Part shown: positions 7,892-15,886 of the stretch, piece by piece | How positions within the stretch are numbered: position 1 is the stretch's first letter | How the letters are laid out: each line of letters starts with the position of its first letter | NCBI GenBank assembly: GCA_017629515.1 | Contig: JAGBXB010000004.1 | Coordinates: forward strand, 1 to 33,459 | Length of the DNA: 33,459 bases | Reading direction: 5' to 3' | DNA from: Lentisphaeria bacterium | Lineage (GTDB): Bacteria; Verrucomicrobiota; Lentisphaeria; Victivallales; UBA1829 | Notes under the pieces: model-generated | What the model was told of the DNA's origin: nothing | Database searches by the model: none | Seen by the model: the letters and a program-made list of their open reading frames with translations, nothing else | Made by a program: the position numbers and the translations under genes

Positions 7892-8257
7892 ATGGTACAG
7901 ATGCAAAGCAATATGGAAGTTGCCGACAACTCCGGTGCAAAGCGCATTACCGTGATCACTGTCCTCGGACAGAAGAAACGGGTCGCTCACATCGGTGACA
8001 TTGTCACAGCGGCTGTGAAAGAAGCCATCCCCGGCGGCGGAGTGAAAAAAGGTGAAGTGGTGAAAGCTGTTATCGTGCGTACCGCTCACAAAATCAGCCG
8101 TCCCGATGGTTCCTATTTGAGATTCGACGCAAACGCCGCCGTCATTATCGACGACGAAAAGAACCCCCGCGGTACCCGTATCTTCGGCCCGGTGGCACGT
8201 GAATTGCGCGAAAAGAACTTTATGAAGATTATTTCCCTTGCGCCGGAGGTGCTCTGA
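7892..8257 (+). CDS. rplN: Ribosomal protein L14 (uL14)
   Basis: The 121-residue protein sits at the subunit interface of the 50[20 protein letters not shown] is the diagnostic N terminus, and [26 protein letters not shown] is the conserved end. AAGGAG precedes the ATG. Its TGA stop overlaps the rplX start codon (TGATG at 8255-8259), so the two are translationally coupled. In most bacteria this marks the start of the spc operon; here no gap or promoter separates it from rpsQ. Confidence 0.97.
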   Translation: MVQMQSNMEVADNSGAKRITVITVLGQKKRVAHIGDIVTAAVKEAIPGGGVKKGEVVKAVIVRTAHKISRPDGSYLRFDANAAVIIDDEKNPRGTRIFGPVARELREKNFMKIISLAPEVL

Positions 8258-8559
8258 TGTTTTCCGAAAAATGCGCGAAAAAATATCATGTGAAAAAAGG
8301 TGACACCGTACAGGTGATCAGCGGCGAGTGGAAAAATGAAAGCGGAAAAGTTGCCGCCATCCTGAAGAAAAAGGATCGTGTGGTCATTGCTATCGAAAGC
8401 ATCCCCGCTGACAAACTTTCCGCCCGTCTCGGCAAAAAGACTGTGAAGAAGTCTGCCGCCCGTCCCAAAGGCGGTATGGTGGAACGTTCCGTCTCTGTGC
8501 ATGTGTCCAACGTCAAAAAGACCGCAGACGCTCCTGCGCCTGAAAAAAAAGCGGAGTAA
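8257..8559 (+). CDS. rplX: Ribosomal protein L24 (uL24)
   Basis: The 100-residue protein starts 50S assembly by binding the 5' domain of 23S rRNA. The KOW motif is visible in HVKKGDTVQVISGEWKNESG. VKKSAARPKGGMVERSVSVHVSNV is the rest of the family core, and a short Ala/Lys-rich tail follows. Its ATG overlaps the rplN stop, and rplE starts 6 nt after its end. Confidence 0.96.
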   Translation: MFSEKCAKKYHVKKGDTVQVISGEWKNESGKVAAILKKKDRVVIAIESIPADKLSARLGKKTVKKSAARPKGGMVERSVSVHVSNVKKTADAPAPEKKAE

Positions 8560-8565
8560 TAGATC

Positions 8566-9102
8566 ATGCCTGATATGAAGAAAAAATATTTGGAAGAAGT
8601 CGCTCCCGCCCTGAAAGAAAAGATGGGCTACAAGAACGTCATGCAGATTCCCAAGCTGAGCAAGATCGTGCTGAGCATGGGTGTCGGTACCAAAATGGAC
8701 AAAGACGCTCTTCCTGAAGCGAAAAATATCCTGACAGCCATCACCGGCCAGTGCCCTGTGGTGACCAAAGCGAAAAAGAACGTTGCAAACTTCAAACTGC
8801 GTGCAGGTATGCCCGTGGGCTTGATGGTGACTCTCCGCAGCCACATCATGTATGAGTTTCTGGACAGATTCGTCCACAACGCTCTTCCCCGTGTGAGAGA
8901 CTTCCGCGGAGTTCCGAAAAAAGGTTTCGACGGTGTCGGTAACTATAATATCGGTATGCCCGATGTCTCTGTATTCACTGAAGTGGATCTTGATAAACTC
9001 AAATACCCCTTCGGTCTCAACATCACAATCGTTACCACGGCCAAAACGGATGCCGAGGCGAAAGAACTTCTTTCCCTCATGGATGTTCCGTTTGCCCGCT
9101 GA
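8566..9102 (+). CDS. rplE: Ribosomal protein L5 (uL5)
   Basis: The 178-residue protein carries 5S rRNA into the 50S and contacts P-site tRNA. Diagnostic segments are KKNVANFKLRAGMPVGLMVTLR, DRFVHNALPRVRDFRGV and GNYNIGMPD. Its GGAG ribosome site lies within the end of rplX. Length is standard. Confidence 0.97.
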   Translation: MPDMKKKYLEEVAPALKEKMGYKNVMQIPKLSKIVLSMGVGTKMDKDALPEAKNILTAITGQCPVVTKAKKNVANFKLRAGMPVGLMVTLRSHIMYEFLDRFVHNALPRVRDFRGVPKKGFDGVGNYNIGMPDVSVFTEVDLDKLKYPFGLNITIVTTAKTDAEAKELLSLMDVPFAR

Positions 9103-9116
9103 CAGGAGAGTGAATC

Positions 9117-9302
9117 ATGGCTAAGAAAAGTCTGATTGCGAAGCAGCAAGCCCCCGCGAAATTCTCTTCGAGAAGATACAACCGCTGCCAGGTCTGCGGA
9201 CGCCCCAGGGCTTATATTAGAAAATTTAAACTTTGCCGCCTTTGTTTCCGGGAAATGGCCCTCAATGGTCAGATCCCCGGTGTGACCAAGGCAAGCTGGT
9301 AA
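9117..9302 (+). CDS. rpsN: Ribosomal protein S14, zinc-binding type (uS14)
   Basis: The 61-residue protein of the 30S head is the short, zinc-binding (C+) form. Cysteines C24, C27, C40 and C43 form CxxC-X12-CxxC around [23 protein letters not shown]. The ending [11 protein letters not shown] is typical. The zinc-free long form is not in this window. AGGAG lies 8 nt before the ATG. Confidence 0.97.
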   Translation: MAKKSLIAKQQAPAKFSSRRYNRCQVCGRPRAYIRKFKLCRLCFREMALNGQIPGVTKASW

Positions 9303-9320
9303 TCTGAAGGAGACGATAAA

Positions 9321-9713
9321 ATGAGTATGCAGGATCCTATTTCCGATATGCTTACGCGCCTCCGCAACGGGGCTATGTCCCGTCAGAAGGAAGTCGCGAT
9401 CCCCTCTTCCAAAATGAAAGCATCCATTGCTAAAGTTCTTGAAGATGAGGGCTATATTAAATCCTTCCGCGTGGAAGGCGATGTTAAGAAAACTCTTTTC
9501 ATCGAAATGAAGTACCAGGGACGCCGTTCTGTTCTCGAAGGTCTCGAGAGGATCAGCAAACCTTCCCGCCGTCTTTATTGCGGCTGCAAGGACATTCCCA
9601 AGGTGAAAGACGGTCTCGGCATTGCTATTATTTCCACACCCCGGGGAATCCTCAGCGGTGCGGAAGCCGAAAAACTCAATGTGGGCGGAGAAATCCTCTG
9701 CTACGTTTGGTAA
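9321..9713 (+). CDS. rpsH: Ribosomal protein S8 (uS8)
   Basis: The 130-residue protein binds helix 21 of 16S rRNA and, in E. coli, represses spc mRNA translation. DPISDMLTRLRNG opens the family and STPRGILSGAEAEKLNVGGEILCYVW closes it. AAGGAG stands 7 nt before the ATG. No S8-binding mimic in the mRNA was identified by eye. Confidence 0.97.
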   Translation: MSMQDPISDMLTRLRNGAMSRQKEVAIPSSKMKASIAKVLEDEGYIKSFRVEGDVKKTLFIEMKYQGRRSVLEGLERISKPSRRLYCGCKDIPKVKDGLGIAIISTPRGILSGAEAEKLNVGGEILCYVW

Positions 9714-9727
9714 GGAAGGGTGTTACA

Positions 9728-10264
9728 ATGTCTAGAATTGGTTTGAAACCTGTTGAGATCATTTCCGGCGTTACCGTTGCGGTCGCCGGAGACAAGGTCA
9801 CTGTTGAAGGTAAACTGGGTAAACTGGAACTCACCCTCCCTGCCGGTATCAATGCTGCTGTGGAAGGTAATGAAGTGAAAGTTACCAGAGTATCTGATGA
9901 AGGGATCAACAAAGCCCTTCACGGCCTCAACCGCAGCATGATCAAAAACATGATCATCGGTGTTGCCGAAGGATACAAAAAAGAACTTCAGATCGTCGGT
10001 GTCGGTTACAAAGCAGTGCTTGCCGGCAAGAAACTTACATTGAGCCTGGGTTACTCCCACGACTGCGTTTACATGATTCCCGATGGAATCAAAGTGACAA
10101 TCACTGACAGTGTGAAGATCCTTGTAGAAGGTATTGACAAACAGTTGGTCGGTGAAGTTGCTGCCCGTATCCGCAGATTCAAAAAACCTGAGCCCTACAA
10201 AGGCAAAGGTGTCAGATATTCTGACGAGAACGTGGTGATCAAGCCCGGTAAAACGAATGCTTAA
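9728..10264 (+). CDS. rplF: Ribosomal protein L6 (uL6)
   Basis: The 178-residue protein lies near the GTPase centre of the 50S. It starts MSRIGLKPVEI behind AAGGAAGGG. The duplicated fold is visible as two halves joined before ELQIVGVGYKAVLAGKKLTLSLG. RRFKKPEPYKGKGVRYSDE is the diagnostic end. The longer in-frame reading from 9578 overlaps rpsH and is not the real start. Confidence 0.97.
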   Translation: MSRIGLKPVEIISGVTVAVAGDKVTVEGKLGKLELTLPAGINAAVEGNEVKVTRVSDEGINKALHGLNRSMIKNMIIGVAEGYKKELQIVGVGYKAVLAGKKLTLSLGYSHDCVYMIPDGIKVTITDSVKILVEGIDKQLVGEVAARIRRFKKPEPYKGKGVRYSDENVVIKPGKTNA

Positions 10265-10279
10265 TTGAGAGAGGTCATC

Positions 10280-10639
10280 ATGTATAAGACATCTAAAGAT
10301 AAAAGAGTCCGCCGTCATCTCCGCCTTCGTCAGAAGGTATCCGGTACGGCTGCAAGACCCCGTCTCGCCGTCTGCTTTACCGCGAACAACATGTATGTTC
10401 AGTTCATCGACGACGTAGCGGGCAGAACCCTCGCTTCCTCCTCCACTCTTGCAAAAGAGTTCGTGGAGCTCAATCTCAAACGTAACGTCGAAGCTGCCAA
10501 AGCTCTCGGCAAACTTGCTGCGGAAAAAGCCAAAGCTGTTGGAATCACAGCTGTTGTATTCGACCGCGGCGGTCTCCAGTATCACGGCAAAGTGAAAGCT
10601 CTTTCTGAAGCAGCCCGTGAAGCCGGACTTCAATTCTAA
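10280..10639 (+). CDS. rplR: Ribosomal protein L18 (uL18)
   Basis: The 119-residue protein binds 5S rRNA with L5. The basic N terminus ([26 protein letters not shown]) is the 5S-binding tail, and [26 protein letters not shown] closes the family. The start at 10280 follows GAGAGG; an upstream in-frame TTG at 10265 is less likely. Confidence 0.96.
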   Translation: MYKTSKDKRVRRHLRLRQKVSGTAARPRLAVCFTANNMYVQFIDDVAGRTLASSSTLAKEFVELNLKRNVEAAKALGKLAAEKAKAVGITAVVFDRGGLQYHGKVKALSEAAREAGLQF

Positions 10640-10656
10640 GGAGCATGGGAAAAATT

Positions 10657-11220
10657 ATGGCTACTGAAAAAGTAAACAGCGATGTGAAAGAAGAGGCTGT
10701 TCCCATGGAGGAACAGGCAGTCGTCGCAGCTCCCGCGTTCAAGCCCGCCAACGAAGAAGAAGGCGGACTTGGCGAAGTGGTCCTCAGCATCAACCGTTGC
10801 TCCAAAGTCGTCAAGGGCGGCCGCAATTTCAGTTTCGGCGCACTTGTGGTTGTGGGTGACCGTAATGGTAAAGTCGGTTATGGATATGGCAAAGCCAACG
10901 AAGTATCCGATGCCATCCGCAAAGGCAGTGAAGCAGCTAAAAAGAATATGATCACCGTTGCCCGCCGCGGGGATACGGTTCCCCACTCTGTGGAAGCAAA
11001 ATTCCGTGGTTCCAAGATCATCATCCGTCCTGCCTCTGAAGGTACCGGTATGATCGCCGGTGGTACCATGCGTGCCGTTCTCGGTCTTGCCGGTGTGGTT
11101 GACGTGCTTACGAAGTCCCAGGGATCCAGCAATCCCATGAACGTGGTGAAAGCCACTTTCAAGGCCATTGAATCCATGAAGACCAAAGCACAGATCATGG
11201 AAAAACGCGGCAAAAACTAA
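10657..11220 (+). CDS. rpsE: Ribosomal protein S5 (uS5) with an acidic N-terminal extension
   Basis: The 187-residue protein acts in decoding accuracy and mRNA unwinding. INRCSKVVKGGRNFSFGALVVVGDRNGKVGYGYGK is its double-stranded RNA-binding domain, and the GTGMIAGGTMRAVLGLAGVVDV core follows. About 44 residues precede INRCSK, against roughly 18 in E. coli, and they are rich in Glu, Ala and Val. The start is uncertain: AAGGAG (10638-10643) is 13 nt before ATG 10657 and only 1 nt before ATG 10645. The next gene is rplO, so rpmD (L30) is missing from its usual place. Confidence 0.95.
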   Translation: MATEKVNSDVKEEAVPMEEQAVVAAPAFKPANEEEGGLGEVVLSINRCSKVVKGGRNFSFGALVVVGDRNGKVGYGYGKANEVSDAIRKGSEAAKKNMITVARRGDTVPHSVEAKFRGSKIIIRPASEGTGMIAGGTMRAVLGLAGVVDVLTKSQGSSNPMNVVKATFKAIESMKTKAQIMEKRGKN

Positions 11221-11240
11221 TTTTGAAACGAGGAAAAATC

Positions 11241-11693
11241 ATGAAATTGCATACTTTGAAAACGACTCCCGGTTCCAGAAAAGCCAGACTGCGTGTCGGT
11301 CGCGGTGACGGTTCCGGTCAGGGCGGTACAGCCGGTCGCGGTCACAAGGGGCAGAAGTCCCGCAGCGGTGCTGCTATCCGTCTTCACTTTGAAGGCGGTC
11401 AGACTCCCTCTTTCCGCAGACTTCCTAAAGTGGGTTTCAAACGTCCCTATGTGAAGACTATCTTCAATGTAGTGAACGTTGGAATGATCGACAAGGTATT
11501 TGAAGCCGGTGAAGCTGCTGATGAGACCACAATGCGTCTCAAAGGCATTCTCGGCAAAGCCAAAGCTCCGCTGAAGATCCTTGCCAATGGTGAGATCACC
11601 AAGGCGATCAAAGTGAAAGCCAATTACTTCTCCGAGGCAGCCAAAGCCAAGATCGAACAGGCCGGCGGTTCTTGCGAAGTGGAATCCCTGTAA
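11241..11693 (+). CDS. rplO: Ribosomal protein L15 (uL15)
   Basis: The 150-residue protein joins late 50S assembly. The glycine- and arginine-rich N terminus (RVGRGDGSGQGGTAGRGHKGQKSRSG) is diagnostic, followed by FEGGQTPSFRRLPKVGF. The start at 11241 follows ACGAGGA. It directly follows rpsE and precedes secY by 36 nt; that gap holds a small hairpin, GGCGC AAT GCGCC. Confidence 0.97.
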   Translation: MKLHTLKTTPGSRKARLRVGRGDGSGQGGTAGRGHKGQKSRSGAAIRLHFEGGQTPSFRRLPKVGFKRPYVKTIFNVVNVGMIDKVFEAGEAADETTMRLKGILGKAKAPLKILANGEITKAIKVKANYFSEAAKAKIEQAGGSCEVESL

Positions 11694-11729
11694 CTGTGCA
11701 AAGGCGCAATGCGCCGGGAAAGAGGATAG

Positions 11730-13088
11730 ATGTTTAAGGCATTTATAAATTCGTTCAAGATCAAAGAACTGAGAAACCGGATCATGTTTACTGCTCTTCT
11801 GGTGGTATTCTGCCGTATTGCAGCAAACATTCCGTGTCCCGGCATTGATACGCAAAGTCTTGCCAAATACTTCGATAAACTTACCACTGATGCTGCAGCA
11901 GGTCAATTCTTTCAGATGTTTGACCTGTTCAGCGGTGGTGCAATGCAGCATTTTGCCATTGGTGCGCTGGGGATCATGCCGTACATTTCGGCATCCATCA
12001 TCATGCAGCTGCTTGTGCCTGTGATCCCCTCTCTGGAAAAACTCCAGAGAGAAGGGGATGTAGGCAGAGCGAAAATCAGCCAGTACACCCGTTATCTTAC
12101 CATTGTCATCTGCCTTGTGCAGGGGGCGATGGCGGCAATTGCCATGACAAATCCCTCCCGTCTGGGGCTTCCCGCTCCCGCTGCTCCCCTTGTGGCGGAT
12201 GCAGGGGCTGGATTTGTCATTATGTCCACCATTATCCTTACAGCCGGGACAATGATCCTTGTTTGGTTTGGTGAACGCATTACGGAACATGGTATCGGCA
12301 ATGGTGTTTCCATTATTATTACGGTAAACATCATTGAACGTCTGCCCCAGTCTCTTGTCTCTCTCTTTGAGATGATGCAGTCCGGTTTCTCTGCCTCCGG
12401 CAGCCGTTTCCGGGAAGTGCATCTTCTGTTGCTCTTTGTGATTTTTGCTGTGGTAACAGCATTTACCATTTTGTTGACACAGGGGCAGAGAAGAGTTCCT
12501 ATTCAGATGGCAAAACGTGTTGCAGGCAATAAACTCGGCGGCGGGGTAACATATATGCCGTTGAAGGTGAATTTCCCCGGTGTGATGCCTATCATCTTCG
12601 CCGGTGCTATCCTCATCCTTCCTCCGGTAGTGCTTAATTCTGTTGCTTTCCTGCGTCCCCTTGCCCCCTATTTCGGGCATGATACATATTCCTATATGTG
12701 CATTTACGGGGTGCTGATTCTTGCTTTCTCCTATTTCTGGGTGGCGAATATGTTCAATCCTGTCCAGATTGCGGACAACCTGAAAAAAGAAGGCAACTAT
12801 ATTCCCGGGATCCGTCCCGGCAAGCCCACTGCTGATTTCCTTGACGGCACGATGACAAGGGTGACTTTTGCCGGCGCTGTTTTCCTGACAGCATTGGCGA
12901 TCTTCCCCATGCTGCTGTCCAAATGGTTGAAGATCCCCTTCCAGGTATCTTCCTTCTTTGGCGGGACAAGTCTTTTGATTATCGTGGGGGTCACCATTGA
13001 TACTTTGAGTCAGATGGAATCCCACCTTGCCATGAGAAATTATGATGGTTTTCTCAATCGCGGTCGTCTGAAAGGACGCAACGGATAA
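11730..13088 (+). CDS. secY: Protein translocase subunit SecY
   Basis: The 452-residue protein forms the channel of the Sec translocon in the inner membrane. Ten hydrophobic segments are visible. Diagnostic parts are RIAANIPCPGIDTQSL, GALGIMPYISASIIMQLL (plug and TM2), ERITEHGIGNGVSIIITVNI and the cytosolic loop NLKKEGNYIPGIRPGKPT. AAAGAGG precedes the ATG. It is the last gene of the cluster, closed by a strong terminator. The usual followers (map, infA, rpmJ, rpsM, rpsK, rpsD, rpoA, rplQ) are elsewhere. Confidence 0.97.
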   Translation: MFKAFINSFKIKELRNRIMFTALLVVFCRIAANIPCPGIDTQSLAKYFDKLTTDAAAGQFFQMFDLFSGGAMQHFAIGALGIMPYISASIIMQLLVPVIPSLEKLQREGDVGRAKISQYTRYLTIVICLVQGAMAAIAMTNPSRLGLPAPAAPLVADAGAGFVIMSTIILTAGTMILVWFGERITEHGIGNGVSIIITVNIIERLPQSLVSLFEMMQSGFSASGSRFREVHLLLLFVIFAVVTAFTILLTQGQRRVPIQMAKRVAGNKLGGGVTYMPLKVNFPGVMPIIFAGAILILPPVVLNSVAFLRPLAPYFGHDTYSYMCIYGVLILAFSYFWVANMFNPVQIADNLKKEGNYIPGIRPGKPTADFLDGTMTRVTFAGAVFLTALAIFPMLLSKWLKIPFQVSSFFGGTSLLIIVGVTIDTLSQMESHLAMRNYDGFLNRGRLKGRNG

Positions 13089-13112
13089 AAGAAAATCCAT
13101 TCAGAGTTTTAT

Positions 13113-13141
13113 AAAGCGGTTCGTTTGAACCGCTTTTTTTT
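13113..13141 (+). terminator. Rho-independent terminator of the ribosomal operon
   Basis: AAAGCGGTTC (13113-13122) pairs with GAACCGCTTT (13127-13136) around a GTTT loop. The T run (13134-13141) follows at once. It lies 25 nt after secY. Confidence 0.92.
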
Positions 13142-13259
13142 ATGCCAGGATGGTTAATTTTCGGATTATGAAATTATGGGAAATAGGGAATGAATGAGTA
13201 GAATAATGTGGTGGGAATAAAGAATTCTTAAAAATTTTGATTTTTTTTCAAAAAATGCC

Positions 13260-13287
13260 TTGACTTTATAAAAAATGAGAGTAAAGT
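13260..13287 (+). promoter_or_regulatory. Candidate promoter of the rubrerythrin gene
   Basis: TTGACT (13260-13265) lies 16 nt before TAAAGT (13282-13287), about 80 nt upstream of the start codon. The long leader contains the candidate operators at 13286-13315. Confidence 0.55.
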
Positions 13288-13315
13288 AATAATTGTAATA
13301 ACTCCAATATTGGAG
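13286..13315. promoter_or_regulatory. Candidate PerR/Fur-type operator and palindrome in the rubrerythrin leader
   Basis: GTAATAATTGTAATAACT is a tandem GTAATAA repeat in an AT-rich block, loosely like Per/Fur boxes. It overlaps the end of the -10 region. CTCCAATATTGGAG (13302-13315) is a perfect 14-bp palindrome just after it. A perR-type gene lies downstream of rubrerythrin, which makes regulation through one of these sites plausible. Neither matches the B. subtilis Per box closely. Confidence 0.35.
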
Positions 13316-13365
13316 AAGCTATAAAATAAATTGAACTTTTAACTTTAAAAAAAGAGAGGTTGAAA

Positions 13366-13914
13366 ATGAGTAAATTTGTATGCAGTGTCTGTGGTTATGT
13401 CCATGAAGGAACCGAAGCCCCCGAAAGATGCCCCCAATGCAAAGCCCCCGCTTCCAAATTCAACAAAGCGGAAGAAGGCGAAATGAAATGGGCTTGCGAA
13501 CATGTTGTTGCCACCTCCATCGCGGATCTGGATGCCGAAGTTGTGGAAGGTCTGCGCGCCAACTTTAACGGCGAATGCTGTGAAGTGGGTATGTATCTTG
13601 CCATGAGCCGTCAGGCGGAAAGAGAAGGTTATCCGGAAATTGCCGAAGCCTACAAACGTTATGCTTTTGAAGAAGCCGAACATGCCGCAAAATTTGCTGA
13701 ACTGCTTGGTGAAGTGCTTGTTCCCTGCACCAAGACCAATTTGCAGATGCGTACTGAAGCCGAAGGCGGTGCATGTGCCGGTAAACTTGCTCTTGCCAAA
13801 CGCGCCAAAGAACTCAATTATGACGCTATTCACGATACCGTCCATGAAATGGCAAAAGATGAAGCCCGTCACGGTGCAGGTTTTGCAGGACTTCTGAAAC
13901 GTTATTTCAAATAA
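13366..13914 (+). CDS. rbr: Reverse rubrerythrin (N-terminal rubredoxin domain)
   Basis: The 182-residue protein reduces hydrogen peroxide in anaerobes. The rubredoxin-like iron site is N-terminal (C6, C9, C22, C25 in [11 protein letters not shown]...RCPQCK), the reverse of classical rubrerythrin. The ferritin-like diiron domain follows, with its Glu/His ligands in [25 protein letters not shown] and [12 protein letters not shown] 13366 is preferred over an in-frame TTG at 13360, since GAGAGG lies 6 nt upstream. It has its own promoter and terminator, and a PerR-type regulator follows 70 nt later. A strict or tolerant anaerobe is suggested. Confidence 0.94.
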   Translation: MSKFVCSVCGYVHEGTEAPERCPQCKAPASKFNKAEEGEMKWACEHVVATSIADLDAEVVEGLRANFNGECCEVGMYLAMSRQAEREGYPEIAEAYKRYAFEEAEHAAKFAELLGEVLVPCTKTNLQMRTEAEGGACAGKLALAKRAKELNYDAIHDTVHEMAKDEARHGAGFAGLLKRYFK

Positions 13915-13933
13915 GATTTTCTGTGACACTCCG

Positions 13934-13961
13934 ACTGTGCCGGTTTCCGGCACAGTTTTTT
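13934..13961 (+). terminator. Rho-independent terminator after rubrerythrin
   Basis: ACTGTGCCGG (13934-13943) and CCGGCACAGT (13947-13956) form a perfect 10-bp stem with a TTT loop, followed by a T run to 13961. It lies between rubrerythrin and the perR-type gene, so expression of the latter needs readthrough or its own promoter, which I cannot see. Confidence 0.9.
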
Positions 13962-13984
13962 ACTTTCAACGCAAGGAGGATAAA

Positions 13985-14407
13985 ATGAATGAAAATAGTG
14001 CTGTACTATTACGGGGTTACGGAATAAGTCCTTCCCCTCAACGTCTGGCTGTTTACAACTATTTGCTGGAAAATCGCACTCATCCTTCTGCGGAAACAAT
14101 TTACCATGATCTTAAAAAGATCCTTCCCACCATTTCTTTGACCACCGTATATAATACCCTTAAACTCCTTGCAGAAAAACACGCTTTGCAGGAGGTGATC
14201 ATTGAGGATAGAGAGTTGCGTTTTGACGGGGATATAAGTAAACACGCCCACTTTAAATGTCTCAAATGCGGGGAAGTTTTTGATCTTTTCCCCGAAAAAG
14301 GCAATGATGTGGCAAGCAATATTCCCCCGCTTCCGGAGGGATTTATTCTCTCCCAGCTGCATGTTTGCGTCAAGGGATACTGCAAAGATTGCGGAAACAG
14401 AGAATAA
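13985..14407 (+). CDS. perR: PerR-type peroxide-sensing repressor (Fur family)
   Basis: The 140-residue protein has the Fur-family winged helix (THPSAETIYHDLKKILPTISLTTVYNTLK) and a metal-binding C-terminal half. H33, D81, H87, H89 and D100 match the B. subtilis PerR regulatory metal ligands H37, D85, H91, H93 and D104, offset by four. The aspartate at the last place favours PerR over Fur. C92/C95 and C133/C136 give the structural zinc site. The start at 13985 follows AAGGAGG; a longer reading from 13937 runs through the terminator and is rejected. Its stop is 3 nt from that of the convergent metF. Confidence 0.9.
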   Translation: MNENSAVLLRGYGISPSPQRLAVYNYLLENRTHPSAETIYHDLKKILPTISLTTVYNTLKLLAEKHALQEVIIEDRELRFDGDISKHAHFKCLKCGEVFDLFPEKGNDVASNIPPLPEGFILSQLHVCVKGYCKDCGNRE

Positions 14408-14410
14408 TTC

Positions 14411-15865
14411 TCAATTACCTGTTTGCGGAGCAATAATTTCCTCTATCGCCGCAAAATCATTTTTTTCTGCTGCATAGCGGATCATTTCTGCAAAAATACA
14501 TTCCTTTTCCGTATGGATGCATCTGCCATCCACCTGCACATTTCCGCATGGCCCGTTTGCCATTTTTTTAGGACACCTTTCCGGACATACAAAGGAAGTC
14601 AGGGGGAGGCGGCAGGAGGGGCAACTGCGGCAGCCGGCAAGAAGTTTTTTTGTGAAAAGCCGTTCGGAAGCGGGAAAAATATGAGCGTTACCGCAGAGTT
14701 TTTCCAATAATTCGATGCGAAGGGAAGTAAAAAGTGTCTGTTCCGGAAATTCCACACTGGCGATTTCCGGAAGTTCCGCTGTATATAATTTTTTCAAAAG
14801 ATCATTGAACGCATAGAATTGATAGGGATAGGGAGCCATATTCAATCTGCCGTAATATTCATTATAGGCTTCCAGATATTCTTCAAAACAACTGAATTCT
14901 TCCAATGCTTCTTCGATCCTGCGTAATAAAATTTCCGCCTGCGCCGCCGTGGATACATGGGAAAGGATGATCCCGCTGCAACCGAGAAACCTTGCTCCTG
15001 CGGCATGGATCTGCAACCGGCGCAGCTGGGCGGCTTCAAACTGGGCGGAGGAGTGCATTGCCTCCTGCCGGAGCATGACTTGCAGATCCGGAGATAATCT
15101 CACTCCGGGAACTTTTCCCGCACAGATTTCTTCCGCATAATCCGGTGTAAGCATCATAAATCCCCCCAGAAGCGGGATAGTCAGTCCTCTGCGGAAAAGG
15201 GAACAGCGCAATTCTTGAAGTTTTTTTAAGTCCCAACCGTAATTACTGATGGCAAAGGTGGCGCCGCAAAGGGCTTTTTTCATAAATTTGGAGGTCTGGG
15301 CAAGGGAGGAACAGACGGTGTACTGGTAAGGATTTACCACGGTTCCCAGATGAAGATTTTTTCCCCGGTCTTTATTCAATGCCTGTAAAGAAAGGATGCT
15401 TTCTGTAAAAAAGGTCTTCCTACCGTTAAGATCCCGCAAAGTATCCTCTTTTCTGGATCTGCCGGAAACAGGGACGATATTGCGGAATCCCTCATTGAGA
15501 GCATGACCTGCGGCATGCCGGATCTCATCAAGCGAACGGTTTCTGCCGGAAAGAAAAAGGATGTGTCTGTCCTTTTCCTGCTGGCAGATGGTGGAGGCAT
15601 ACTCCACAACATCCATGGCATCCGGATAACTCCATCTGTCTGTAAATGCCAGAGAAGCAAAAACCTTTGTCCTTGCGGAAACGGTATATTCCATTTCCGA
15701 ACCTATTTCAAAGGCATCTTCCGCTTTTGTATTTCCGGGAGGGGAGTGCATTTCGATCAGTACGGTAAAATTCCCGTTATCCAGATGTTCTTTGAAACGG
15801 TTGCCTTCCACACCGTTGAAGTTGAGTTCCAGTTGTATGCCCCGGGGTGTTTTCATGCTTTTCAT
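14411..15865 (-). CDS. metF: Methylenetetrahydrofolate reductase with C-terminal zinc-type domain
   Basis: The 484-residue protein has an N-terminal MetF barrel (about 25-330) and a C-terminal cysteine-rich domain (about 390-484). The barrel reduces 5,10-methylene-THF to 5-methyl-THF using a flavin; E38 in LIEMHSPP matches the catalytic Glu of the family. The C-terminal part shows CRSCPSC, CPERCPKKMANGPCG and later cysteines, the pattern of the MTHFR C-terminal (MetV-like) domain seen in acetogen-type and related enzymes. Its gene starts 21 nt after the hydrolase gene, at the end of a five-gene unit. The true start may be M1 or M4. Confidence 0.9.
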   Translation of the reverse strand: MKSMKTPRGIQLELNFNGVEGNRFKEHLDNGNFTVLIEMHSPPGNTKAEDAFEIGSEMEYTVSARTKVFASLAFTDRWSYPDAMDVVEYASTICQQEKDRHILFLSGRNRSLDEIRHAAGHALNEGFRNIVPVSGRSRKEDTLRDLNGRKTFFTESILSLQALNKDRGKNLHLGTVVNPYQYTVCSSLAQTSKFMKKALCGATFAISNYGWDLKKLQELRCSLFRRGLTIPLLGGFMMLTPDYAEEICAGKVPGVRLSPDLQVMLRQEAMHSSAQFEAAQLRRLQIHAAGARFLGCSGIILSHVSTAAQAEILLRRIEEALEEFSCFEEYLEAYNEYYGRLNMAPYPYQFYAFNDLLKKLYTAELPEIASVEFPEQTLFTSLRIELLEKLCGNAHIFPASERLFTKKLLAGCRSCPSCRLPLTSFVCPERCPKKMANGPCGNVQVDGRCIHTEKECIFAEMIRYAAEKNDFAAIEEIIAPQTGN

Positions 15866-15886
15866 TTTCTGTCTGCCCTGTTTTAT

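Noticed and set aside
11217..13100. A long open frame of 627 codons on the minus strand opposite rplO and secY
   Set aside because: It is the antisense shadow of strongly conserved genes; its translation is His/Cys-rich and resembles no family.
13937..13984. Longer perR start
   Set aside because: The extra codons run through the rubrerythrin terminator and lack a ribosome site; AAGGAGG directly precedes 13985.
15866..15886. S-box or cobalamin riboswitch before metF
   Set aside because: Only 21 nt separate metF from the previous gene; there is no space for a riboswitch.
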